Assembly (NCBI GenBank): GCA_903916775.1
Contig: CAIWXY010000198.1
Location: forward strand, 1-12,204
Reading direction: 5' to 3'
Source: an uncultured Actinomycetes bacterium
Lineage (GTDB): Bacteria; Actinomycetota; Actinomycetes; Nanopelagicales; Nanopelagicaceae
DNA: 12,204 bases
The translations under genes were made by a program, and so were the position numbers. Below are positions 6,477-12,204 of the stretch, piece after piece. The notes below the pieces were generated by a model, which worked only from the letters and a program-made list of their open reading frames with translations, did not search any database and was not told where the DNA came from. Numbering within the stretch: the stretch's first letter is position 1; each line of letters begins with the position of its first letter.

Positions 6477-7181
6477 ATGGCAAAAATTGAATTTCATGAG
6501 CTAACAAAGGCCTATAAAGATGTCGTAGCCGTGAAAGGCTTAACTGCCTCTATTCAAGGCGGAAGAATCACAGGCTTCCTCGGCCCCAACGGCGCTGGCA
6601 AGAGCACGGCCCTTAAGTGCCTGCTCTCACTCGCGCATCCAACCTCGGGTTCGGCGCTGATCAATGGTTCACCTTATGAGGAGTTGGAGCACCCCTTGAA
6701 GTCAGTCGGGGCTGTTATCGAAACAGGTGGGTTTAATCCTGCAATCTCAGGACTCAAGAACCTCAAAATCATCGCAGCTGCTGCAGGGATCCCCGACTCC
6801 CGTGCACTTGAAGTACTCGACTTGGTAGATCTCACAGAAGCGCGAAGTAAAAAGGTAAAACACTATTCACTTGGCATGAAGCAACGTCTTTCACTTGCAG
6901 CCGCACTGCTGGGAGAACCAGAGATTTTGGTACTCGATGAACCTTCCAATGGCTTGGACCCAATCGGAATCGCTTGGTTGCGAGAGTTTCTTAAGAAACT
7001 CTCCGCGAAAGGCCACACAATTCTCGTCTCTTCACATCAGTTAGCAGAGATGCAACACACGGTTGATGATGTCATCATCCTCAATAAGGGAAGAGTTATA
7101 GCAAGCGGAAGTGTCCAGGAAATCATTGGAGACGGGACTCTCGAAGAAGCATTTATTCGCCTAGTGGAGAGTGCAGCATGA
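6477..7181 (+). CDS. ABC transporter ATP-binding protein (ABC-2 / BcrA-type exporter)
   Basis: Cytoplasmic nucleotide-binding subunit of 234 residues that should pair with the membrane protein encoded next. Walker A is GPNGAGKST (36-44), the signature YSLGMKQR (130-137), Walker B LVLDEPSNGLDP (151-162) with catalytic Glu155, and the switch His is His187 in SSHQL. The Q-loop position reads ETGGF with Glu instead of Gln, as is common in the BcrA/CcmA-like drug and lipid exporter group. All ATPase residues are intact. The stop overlaps the permease ATG by 4 nt. Bacitracin-type antibiotic resistance, lantibiotic immunity or lipid export are all possible; the substrate cannot be told from sequence. 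Divergent from kynU, but no functional link is evident. Confidence 0.92.
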   Translation: MAKIEFHELTKAYKDVVAVKGLTASIQGGRITGFLGPNGAGKSTALKCLLSLAHPTSGSALINGSPYEELEHPLKSVGAVIETGGFNPAISGLKNLKIIAAAAGIPDSRALEVLDLVDLTEARSKKVKHYSLGMKQRLSLAAALLGEPEILVLDEPSNGLDPIGIAWLREFLKKLSAKGHTILVSSHQLAEMQHTVDDVIILNKGRVIASGSVQEIIGDGTLEEAFIRLVESAA

Positions 7182-7966
7182 ACCTCGTCAAATCAGAGTT
7201 TCGCAAACTTTTTTATACTCGAAGCGTTTATGGTTTAACACTTGGCGCAATCGCTCTCGCGATGCTCTCAACCTGGCCAGCTGCCTATGCCGTGGAGCGA
7301 ACACAGAATCTGCTTTCAGGTGAATCATTGACTAACCCACAAATGGTTGCCGGCATTTATGGCAAAGCAACTTCTGGATATCTCTTTGCCATCATCCTCG
7401 GAATCATTTTTATGGGTAACGAATATCAAAATGGAATGGCAATCTCTACTTTTCTCGCAACTCCCAAGCGCACAAAAGTCCTCTACGCGAAATTAGGAGT
7501 CGCAGCACTCGCAGGAGTTGCCATGATGGTGATCTCAGAACTCTTCGGTTTCCTCGGTGCTTACATAGGTTTGAATAAATACACTCACGCAGCCCTCACA
7601 TCTGGTGCGCTATTGAGCTTAATTGTCGCTGGCATTATCTCCGGTGCAGTACTTGCAGTTATGGGAGTTGCCCTTGGAGCGCTTATTCGCAATGTGCGAA
7701 TCGCAACTACCGGCGTGGTCATATGGCTTGGCGTCATTGAACGCCTGATCGTGGTCTTCTGGACTACCGGTGGCAAATACCTGCCATCTGGCCTCATCGT
7801 TGGCATGCTTAATGTGAAATTAGATGTCAAAAGCGTAGGTCGCGGACTCAATATTGATACGGCTAATTATTTTGGTGCGACAACGGCGACGTTGCTTTTG
7901 CTTGCATACGCCGCCGTCTTCGCATTTCTTGGAATCTTTACATCACTTCGCAGGGATGTTAATTAG
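7178..7966 (+). CDS. ABC-2 family transporter permease
   Basis: Integral membrane subunit of 262 residues partnering the ATPase whose stop codon its ATG overlaps. It opens with MNLVKSEFRKLFYTR, the typical amphipathic N-terminus of ABC-2 permeases, followed by a first hydrophobic segment at about residues 17-37. GNEYQNGMA (80-88) matches the conserved G-x-E-x-x-x-G motif after the second segment. Further hydrophobic stretches lie at roughly 107-130, 143-168, 175-192 and 230-255, giving the usual six helices, and the end is positively charged (SLRRDVN). Length and layout fit bacitracin-type or related exporters. It converges on the following binding-protein remnant with 16 nt between the two stops and no visible terminator. 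Confidence 0.88.
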   Translation: MNLVKSEFRKLFYTRSVYGLTLGAIALAMLSTWPAAYAVERTQNLLSGESLTNPQMVAGIYGKATSGYLFAIILGIIFMGNEYQNGMAISTFLATPKRTKVLYAKLGVAALAGVAMMVISELFGFLGAYIGLNKYTHAALTSGALLSLIVAGIISGAVLAVMGVALGALIRNVRIATTGVVIWLGVIERLIVVFWTTGGKYLPSGLIVGMLNVKLDVKSVGRGLNIDTANYFGATTATLLLLAYAAVFAFLGIFTSLRRDVN

Positions 7967-7982
7967 ATTCGGTTTACTTGTG

Positions 7983-8441
7983 TTATTCAGCACCTAGGTA
8001 CTTAATTACTCCGTTGACTACCTGGAATCCACCAATTGGAGCTCCACCCTTTACTTCGCCATAGCGCGTGAAGGAGATAGAACCGCCACCAACGATCGGG
8101 AATGTACCGTTAGCAATTCCGCTTTCGATAGCTGGACGAGTGAGATCACCCTTAGCGATCAGATCAAGGAATACGTTGGTCGCATTGAAAGCCTCTGTGA
8201 CATAGGCATGGCCTACAGCGCTTGCAAGTCCTGTTGTCTTTGTGAATGCAGCCTTCTGAGCTTCTGATGCAGCAAGCTCGAAAGGAATCGAACCAGATGT
8301 TAGGCGTGCGCCTTCTGCTGCTGGTGCACCTGCTGCTGGAATAAATCCATTGTTAAGAACTCCATCGCCACCTGCAAATACTCCGGTGTAACCGTTGTCA
8401 TGCAACGCCTTAGCGAGCTTGCCAGAAATTTTCTGACCGTG
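7983..8441 (-). pseudogene. C-terminal fragment of a branched-chain amino acid-type (LivJ-like) ABC binding protein
   Basis: The frame encodes 152 residues that resemble only the last third of type I periplasmic binding proteins of the Leu/Ile/Val class, which normally have about 390-420. Family-like stretches are ISGKLAKALHDNGYTG, FAGGDGVLNNGF, AAEGARLTSG, AYVTEAFNATNVFLDLI and, near the end, a GGGSISFTRYGE strand followed by the usual final strands ending YLGAE. There is no signal peptide and no N-terminal lobe. Just before the first family-like residues the frame hits TGA (8442-8444), exactly where the SAM-IV riboswitch sequence ends. The nearest in-frame start is TTG at 8405, without a Shine-Dalgarno. 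It is probably a non-functional remnant of a deletion, but an assembly join is equally possible. Confidence 0.75.
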
Positions 8442-8518
8442 TCATCACCCGGGGCACCCCACCGCGTGGGAGGGTTGCCGACTGACAAGCCGGGGCTTAT
8501 ATGTCAGTACTCGTGACC
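8441..8518 (-). ncRNA. SAM-IV-type riboswitch aptamer, 3' end missing
   Basis: Reading the minus strand from 8518, the sequence GGTCACGAG...AAGCCCCGGCTTG...CGGCAACCCTCC...GCGGTGGGGTGCCCCGGG...GATGAC matches the conserved SAM-IV riboswitch core as I remember it, an S-adenosylmethionine sensor of Actinobacteria that represses methionine/SAM genes. Helix P2 pairs perfectly as ACTGAC (8508-8503) with GTCAGT (8486-8481), different from the GCCAGC/GCTGGC of mycobacterial examples as I recall them, which is covariation in its favour. CCCAC/GTGGG (8470-8466 with 8462-8458) closes the next hairpin. Closing helix P1 is damaged: the 5' strand GGTCAC would need GTGACC, but the 3' side reads ATGACA. The 3' hairpin and pseudoknot partner expected afterwards are replaced by coding sequence. 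It could hardly switch a downstream gene in this state. Confidence 0.85.
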
Positions 8519-8530
8519 AATGCGAAAGTT

Positions 8531-8559
8531 AGTACATGTAATTCGAAAAGAGAAGTCAA
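8531..8559 (-). promoter_or_regulatory. Probable promoter of the SAM-IV riboswitch transcript
   Basis: On the minus strand TTGACT (8559-8554) matches a -35 box at five of six positions. It is followed after 17 nt by TGTACT (8536-8531), a moderate -10. Transcription would start around 8524-8521, just ahead of the riboswitch's first helix at 8518, which is where such a promoter should be. Confidence 0.5.
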
Positions 8560-8610
8560 GAATTATTACTAGATGCAAACTATATGCAATGCGCAAAGAG
8601 GTCGATCTAC

Positions 8611-9006
8611 TTAGCTGGAAATACCCGCTTTTGATAGAGCTGAGACAAGTGAAGTGTAGAAGCCTTGCGATGTATACGAAGCACCACTCACACCTTGAAT
8701 GTTTGCAGATTGCACTTGTAATACTTCTTGCGTAAGTAGCGGAATAGCTTGTGAATTTATCTGCTGATCTCGGAATTGAGATGTTGGATAAACAGGTACG
8801 GTTACTTTCTTAATTTTTCCATTTGATACTGTGACAGCGACTTGCACAGCACCAAATCGTGTTTGTACGGGAGCGCCTAGGAAAGTGCCAGATTTAACTT
8901 TGCTAGTTGCAGCAAAGGCGCTTCCATTTGTTGCTGGTATCGCAACCACCGCTGCACCGAGTGAGCAGATTGCGCCAACCTTAATAAGTGAATTTTTAAT
9001 CTTCAT
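8611..9006 (-). CDS. Secreted FMN-binding domain protein
   Basis: Small exported protein of 131 residues: a signal peptide (basic MKIKNSLIK, hydrophobic core to about residue 24, likely SAFA|A cleavage near residue 32) followed by one FMN_bind domain. The domain shows the expected beta start (SGTFLGAPVQTRFGAVQVAV, 39-58), a VSNGKIKKVTVP segment and the hallmark GVSGASYTSQGF (105-116). In related proteins ApbE attaches FMN to Thr in S-G-A-T; here that position is Ser110, which may or may not be flavinylated. Start 9006 is preferred over 9033 because AAGGG precedes it by 9 nt and the signal peptide then begins at once. It probably acts in extracytoplasmic electron transfer; no ApbE or partner oxidoreductase is in view. 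Upstream on the same strand lies the DUF885 peptidase, 97 nt away. Confidence 0.85.
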   Translation of the reverse strand: MKIKNSLIKVGAICSLGAAVVAIPATNGSAFAATSKVKSGTFLGAPVQTRFGAVQVAVTVSNGKIKKVTVPVYPTSQFRDQQINSQAIPLLTQEVLQVQSANIQGVSGASYTSQGFYTSLVSALSKAGISS

Positions 9007-9103
9007 TAGTTCAAACCCTTCGTCGGTATGCACGAAGTTAAGTTCAATCGGCTGAGAGATCTCTGTACGGAAACTGAAATCTCTCTAGATCACACCTAGG
9101 AAA

Positions 9104-10750
9104 CTACTGAAAACTAGTCATTTCATGCTCGAACATATCAAGACCCATTGGACCAATCTTGAGGGCGTAGTTGTGCCACGCCTTGATATCGAAGGAAGCA
9201 CCCAGACGAGCCTTGGCATCCTCGCGGATCTTCATCCACGTCCGTTCTCCAACTTTGTAGGAGATAGCTTGCCCAGGCCAACCCAGATATCGCTCGATCT
9301 CACTCTTGGCGAAATCAGGAGCAACCATTCCGCGTTCAACAAGAAGCTTGTATGCGGACTCTGCGTTCCACACCTTGCCATCAAAATCTTCGTAGCCACA
9401 ATGCATGCCGATATCAACAATGATGCGAGCGGCACGCAACGCTTGACCTGAAAGATAACCAAGTTCTATTGCTGGATCATCAAAAGCACCAAGCTCATCC
9501 ATGAAGCGTTCAGCGTAGAGCGCCCAACCTTCGCCATAACCACTAATCCATGCATCTGTGCGTTGGAAGCGACTCAAACGTTGGGCCTCGATGACTGCAG
9601 TTCCGAGCTGTAAGTGGTGGCCTGGAATGGCCTCGTGATACCAGGTCGAAGCAATGTGCCAGAAATTAAAGCGAGTATGCCCAAGAGTTGGGTACCACGT
9701 TGTGCCTGGCCGAGAAAGATCTTCACTAGGTGCCATGTAATAAGGAGCGGCCGCTGAACCTTCTGGAGCTAATTGGGCATCGCAGAACTTAATACGGGGA
9801 TCGATATCGAAGTAAATGCCATCGAGTTTTTCGACAGCTTCTTGAGTAAAGTCCTTAAGTTTTTTCAACAAATTATCAGTACCGTCAATACGGTGCAGTT
9901 CTGCTGCCTCACAATAGTCCGCAACTTCCTTAAGGCTTTTGCCTGCAAGGCCTAGTTTCTGAGCAGCAATATGCATACGAGCATTGATCTGATCAAGATC
10001 GTAGATACCCCATTCATAAGTTGCGCGTAAATCTAATGTGGCTCCCGTGAAGTGCTCTGCCCATGGTGCATAAACGGCGGCTCCGACACCATCTGTTTCC
10101 ACGCAGCGGGGTGCATGAACTTCTAGCAACCAAGTAGATAAAGCCAAGAGAGATTTCTGAGCGTTCTGTGCTGCTTGATGAAGTTCTGGATATTTATTTT
10201 CTGGATCAAAAGTTTTTGCCATTTCTTCATATCCACCATCAGCATGGACTCTGGCCTGTTCTGCAACAACGACAGTCTGACGGCGGGCAACAACTTTGCC
10301 TTTACCTGCCATGTCATCAATGGTGGACTTCCAACTTTCAATGGCTGCGTTAATCGCATTTAGGCGGGCGGTGACGTTTGCAAAGTCCTGCGCACTATCT
10401 ACTTTCATAATTGTGAAAATACTTCTGATGGAACTAATCGGATTAACGATCGGACTAAATCGGTAGAGCGATTCACCAGACTCAAAGAGTGAAATTCGAC
10501 TCGACAAGCGATCGATGAGAACATCCTTGGCAATGCGATCAATTTCATCGATAGGCGCAAGCTCTTGCGCACGTGCAATCACATCACGAATGTAGTCAGC
10601 AACCTTGGTCTCATGAGCAAGCGAGAAATCATCAAGAAGGTGATCACTCCCAGCAATACCTAACGATGTCGCACTCATTGGGCTCAAGCGGGCACTCTCG
10701 ATCACGTACTCGTCGGAGAGTTCGAATATTGGGGAGCGATGAAGGCTCAT
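9104..10750 (-). CDS. DUF885 family protein, putative zinc metallopeptidase
   Basis: 548 residues, the normal length of DUF885 proteins. The C-terminal half holds the family's signature STWYHEAIPGHHLQLG, with the metal-site HEAIPGHH at 372-379, followed by GYGEGWALYAE (404-414) supplying further acidic residues; together they resemble a gluzincin-type zinc site. The rest is mostly alpha-helical. No signal peptide or membrane segment is visible, so it should be cytoplasmic, perhaps cleaving small peptides; the true substrate of this family is largely undefined. Start ATG 10750 is supported by AGGTGA 7 nt upstream. A TACAGT box (10770-10765), identical to the kynU -10, lies slightly further upstream. 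Divergent from the MFS gene across a 69-bp spacer. Confidence 0.9.
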   Translation of the reverse strand: MSLHRSPIFELSDEYVIESARLSPMSATSLGIAGSDHLLDDFSLAHETKVADYIRDVIARAQELAPIDEIDRIAKDVLIDRLSSRISLFESGESLYRFSPIVNPISSIRSIFTIMKVDSAQDFANVTARLNAINAAIESWKSTIDDMAGKGKVVARRQTVVVAEQARVHADGGYEEMAKTFDPENKYPELHQAAQNAQKSLLALSTWLLEVHAPRCVETDGVGAAVYAPWAEHFTGATLDLRATYEWGIYDLDQINARMHIAAQKLGLAGKSLKEVADYCEAAELHRIDGTDNLLKKLKDFTQEAVEKLDGIYFDIDPRIKFCDAQLAPEGSAAAPYYMAPSEDLSRPGTTWYPTLGHTRFNFWHIASTWYHEAIPGHHLQLGTAVIEAQRLSRFQRTDAWISGYGEGWALYAERFMDELGAFDDPAIELGYLSGQALRAARIIVDIGMHCGYEDFDGKVWNAESAYKLLVERGMVAPDFAKSEIERYLGWPGQAISYKVGERTWMKIREDAKARLGASFDIKAWHNYALKIGPMGLDMFEHEMTSFQ

Positions 10751-10807
10751 GAACTAATCACCTAACTGTAAGAGAGCCTTAACTCTACCTACTGGCCCAC
10801 TTTTCTC

Positions 10808-10813
10808 TAGACT
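10808..10813 (+). promoter_or_regulatory. -10 box of a leaderless MFS exporter promoter
   Basis: TAGACT is followed by exactly 6 nt (TGGCTG) and ATG 10820. There is no Shine-Dalgarno, and an in-frame TAG within this hexamer rules out any start further upstream. The arrangement is the same as for kynU and the ABC ATPase gene. No clear -35. Confidence 0.5.
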
Positions 10814-10819
10814 TGGCTG

Positions 10820-12204
10820 ATGTTGCGCAGCCGAGAAAAGTTCGAAATTGGCCCTGTCGCCCTGCTTGTAGCTGCACTCTCCTTTATGGAAAATCTCGAT
10901 GGCGCTATCTTGCCTACGGCCGCTCCGACCATAGCCCGCTCATTCCATGTCATCTCATCGCAGATCGGAATTTGCGTCACCGCATACGTTTTGAGCATTG
11001 TCTGCTTAATCCCAATTGCGGCATGGCTGGTTGAGAAGTTCGGTGTTCGCCCGATCCTTTTTGGAAGCATTGTTCTCTTCGTACTGGCATCACTTGCATG
11101 CGGGGCAAGCACCAATCTCACTGAATTAATTATTGCCAGAATTCTTCAAGGTGGTGGCGCTGCCTCGATGGTTCCTATTGGCCGCCGCATTGTTCTTGTG
11201 GCTACAAAGCAGCATGAAATTCCTCGAGCGATTGCTTATCTAGTCTGGCCCTCACTAACTGCACCAGTTATCGCACCAGTCCTTGGTGGATTTTTGATTG
11301 CACATGCTTCATGGCCTTGGATCTTCTATGTAAATTTCCCGATCGGTGTTATTTCGTTAGCGATTGGTTACAAGATAATCCCCCATATTCCTGGCGGAAG
11401 CTTTCATAAACTTGATCTCAAGGGGCTTTTTCTCGCTGCTACTTCTCTTGTCGGATTTGTATTCGGGGCAGCTCAACTCGGCAATGCTCACGTGAATATC
11501 TATCTAGCGGTCGTACTTCTGATTATTGGCGTAGGTTTTGGAGTTCCGGCGATTCGCCACTTCTTAACCAAGCCAAAACCGCTTGTTGATCTGCGACCAA
11601 TGAAGATTTTCACTTTCCGTGTTTCAAATGAGAGTGGCTCGTTCTATCGAATGACCGCAGTCTCACTTCCGTTTGTATTGCCGCTTTTGTTTCAAGATAA
11701 ATTGGGCTGGACCGCCGAGAAATCTGGTGAATTGCTGCTCTCGTATATGGCCGGCAACTTGATATTTAAATCTATAACTAATCCATTAATGAAGAAGTTT
11801 GCACTTAAGCCACTCTTGGTCTGGTTCACTCTGACATCGGCAGCATCAATAGTTTTCATCATTGTTTTGGCTAAGCCTTCTATGATTGTCGAACTTGCGG
11901 TGGCACTATTCATCGCAGGCGGTGCCCGCTCCCTCATTCTGACTTTCTACTACGCGCTCACCTTTGCTGATGTTGAGAAGGACTTAGTTCCGCCAGCTAA
12001 TAGTCTCAACATTATTTTCATTAAGCTTAATGACATTATTGGGGTATCTCTTATGGTGATCGCTCTCAAATTTGGTCGCGATTTCATATCGAGCGCAGAC
12101 CAATACACATGCGCACTCTGGGTGATCGCAGGATTGATGGTAATTTCGATGTATCAGTTGGTTAAATTGCCTTGCGACGCTGGGAAATCACTTCGTCCGT
12201 TGAG
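10820..12204 (+). CDS. MFS transporter, DHA2 / MdtD-like drug exporter (partial, C-terminus cut)
   Basis: Proton-driven multidrug-type exporter of the major facilitator superfamily. The frame is open from ATG 10820 to the right edge (461 residues) and only the last residues are missing, since DHA2 proteins of this type run about 460-500. TM1 contains SFMENLDGAILPTAAPTIA, with the membrane-embedded Asp of the DHA2 family. After TM4, ARILQGGGAASMVPIGRR (about 110-127) and, in TM5, WPSLTAPVIAPVLGGFL match motif C and the layout of E. coli MdtD. ASWPWIFYVNFPIG (about 154-167) is the usual turn into TM6. Later parts are also MdtD-like (NPLMKKF, then a long set of hydrophobic segments). No signal of frameshift. 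The substrate is unknown, and no local regulator is seen. Confidence 0.88.
   Translation, partial: MLRSREKFEIGPVALLVAALSFMENLDGAILPTAAPTIARSFHVISSQIGICVTAYVLSIVCLIPIAAWLVEKFGVRPILFGSIVLFVLASLACGASTNLTELIIARILQGGGAASMVPIGRRIVLVATKQHEIPRAIAYLVWPSLTAPVIAPVLGGFLIAHASWPWIFYVNFPIGVISLAIGYKIIPHIPGGSFHKLDLKGLFLAATSLVGFVFGAAQLGNAHVNIYLAVVLLIIGVGFGVPAIRHFLTKPKPLVDLRPMKIFTFRVSNESGSFYRMTAVSLPFVLPLLFQDKLGWTAEKSGELLLSYMAGNLIFKSITNPLMKKFALKPLLVWFTLTSAASIVFIIVLAKPSMIVELAVALFIAGGARSLILTFYYALTFADVEKDLVPPANSLNIIFIKLNDIIGVSLMVIALKFGRDFISSADQYTCALWVIAGLMVISMYQLVKLPCDAGKSLRPL

Noticed and set aside
6477..7966. ABC exporter as a kynurenine or anthranilate efflux system because it is divergent from kynU
   Set aside because: The proteins look like generic ABC-2/BcrA exporters and nothing in their sequence points to an aromatic amine substrate; adjacency alone is not enough.
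7967..7982. Possible bidirectional terminator between the convergent exporter and binding-protein remnant
   Set aside because: Only 16 nt and no stem-loop; the same holds for 3569-3580 between DUF805 and nnrD.
8300..8488. 62-residue frame starting inside the riboswitch on the minus strand
   Set aside because: It overlaps the SAM-IV core and then the binding-protein remnant in another frame; the product is low-complexity and resembles nothing known.
9054..9085. Inverted repeat GAGAGAT/ATCTCTC between the DUF885 and FMN-binding genes
   Set aside because: Only 7 bp with an 18-nt loop and no T-run; it is not a convincing terminator and its arms overlap a trivial AGAGATCTCT palindrome.

Overview
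The window looks like a chromosome segment of a streamlined, low-to-medium GC actinobacterium. The freshwater acI lineage (Nanopelagicales, e.g. Planktophila-like) is my best guess. The signs are a SAM-IV-type riboswitch (an actinobacterial RNA class), three genes with a TANNNT -10 box exactly 6 nt before the start codon and no Shine-Dalgarno (leaderless transcripts), very tight gene spacing with several ATGA stop/start overlaps, and transporter-rich content. The taxonomic call is inference. No rRNA, tRNA, IS element or CRISPR array was seen.

Layout. (1) 1-2074, minus: a maltose-type ABC importer, with a MalE-like binding protein, a strong intergenic terminator hairpin, and the first 236 codons of a MalF-like permease running off the left edge. 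(2) 2121-3568: a divergent LacI-family regulator, with a near-perfect 20-bp operator palindrome between it and malE, overlapping a small DUF805 membrane protein. (3) 3581-6412, minus: a compact operon of kynureninase, tryptophan 2,3-dioxygenase and ADP-dependent NAD(P)HX dehydratase. (4) 6477-7966, plus: a two-gene ABC-2 type exporter, divergent from kynU with back-to-back leaderless promoters. (5) 7983-8520, minus: a scar-like region in which the promoter and aptamer of a SAM-IV riboswitch join directly to the C-terminal third of a branched-chain amino acid (LivJ-type) binding protein. (6) 8611-10750, minus: a small secreted FMN-binding-domain protein and a DUF885 metallopeptidase. (7) 10820-12204, plus: a DHA2/MdtD-like MFS exporter truncated by the right edge.

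How it works together: the left block is a sugar-uptake unit probably controlled by its adjacent LacI repressor. The middle block turns tryptophan into N-formylkynurenine and, after an unlinked or missing formamidase step, kynurenine into anthranilate and alanine, with a nicotinamide-nucleotide repair enzyme translated last in the operon. No wholly new system stands out. The most unusual feature is the riboswitch/binding-protein junction around 8441, which is either a real deletion scar or an assembly chimera.
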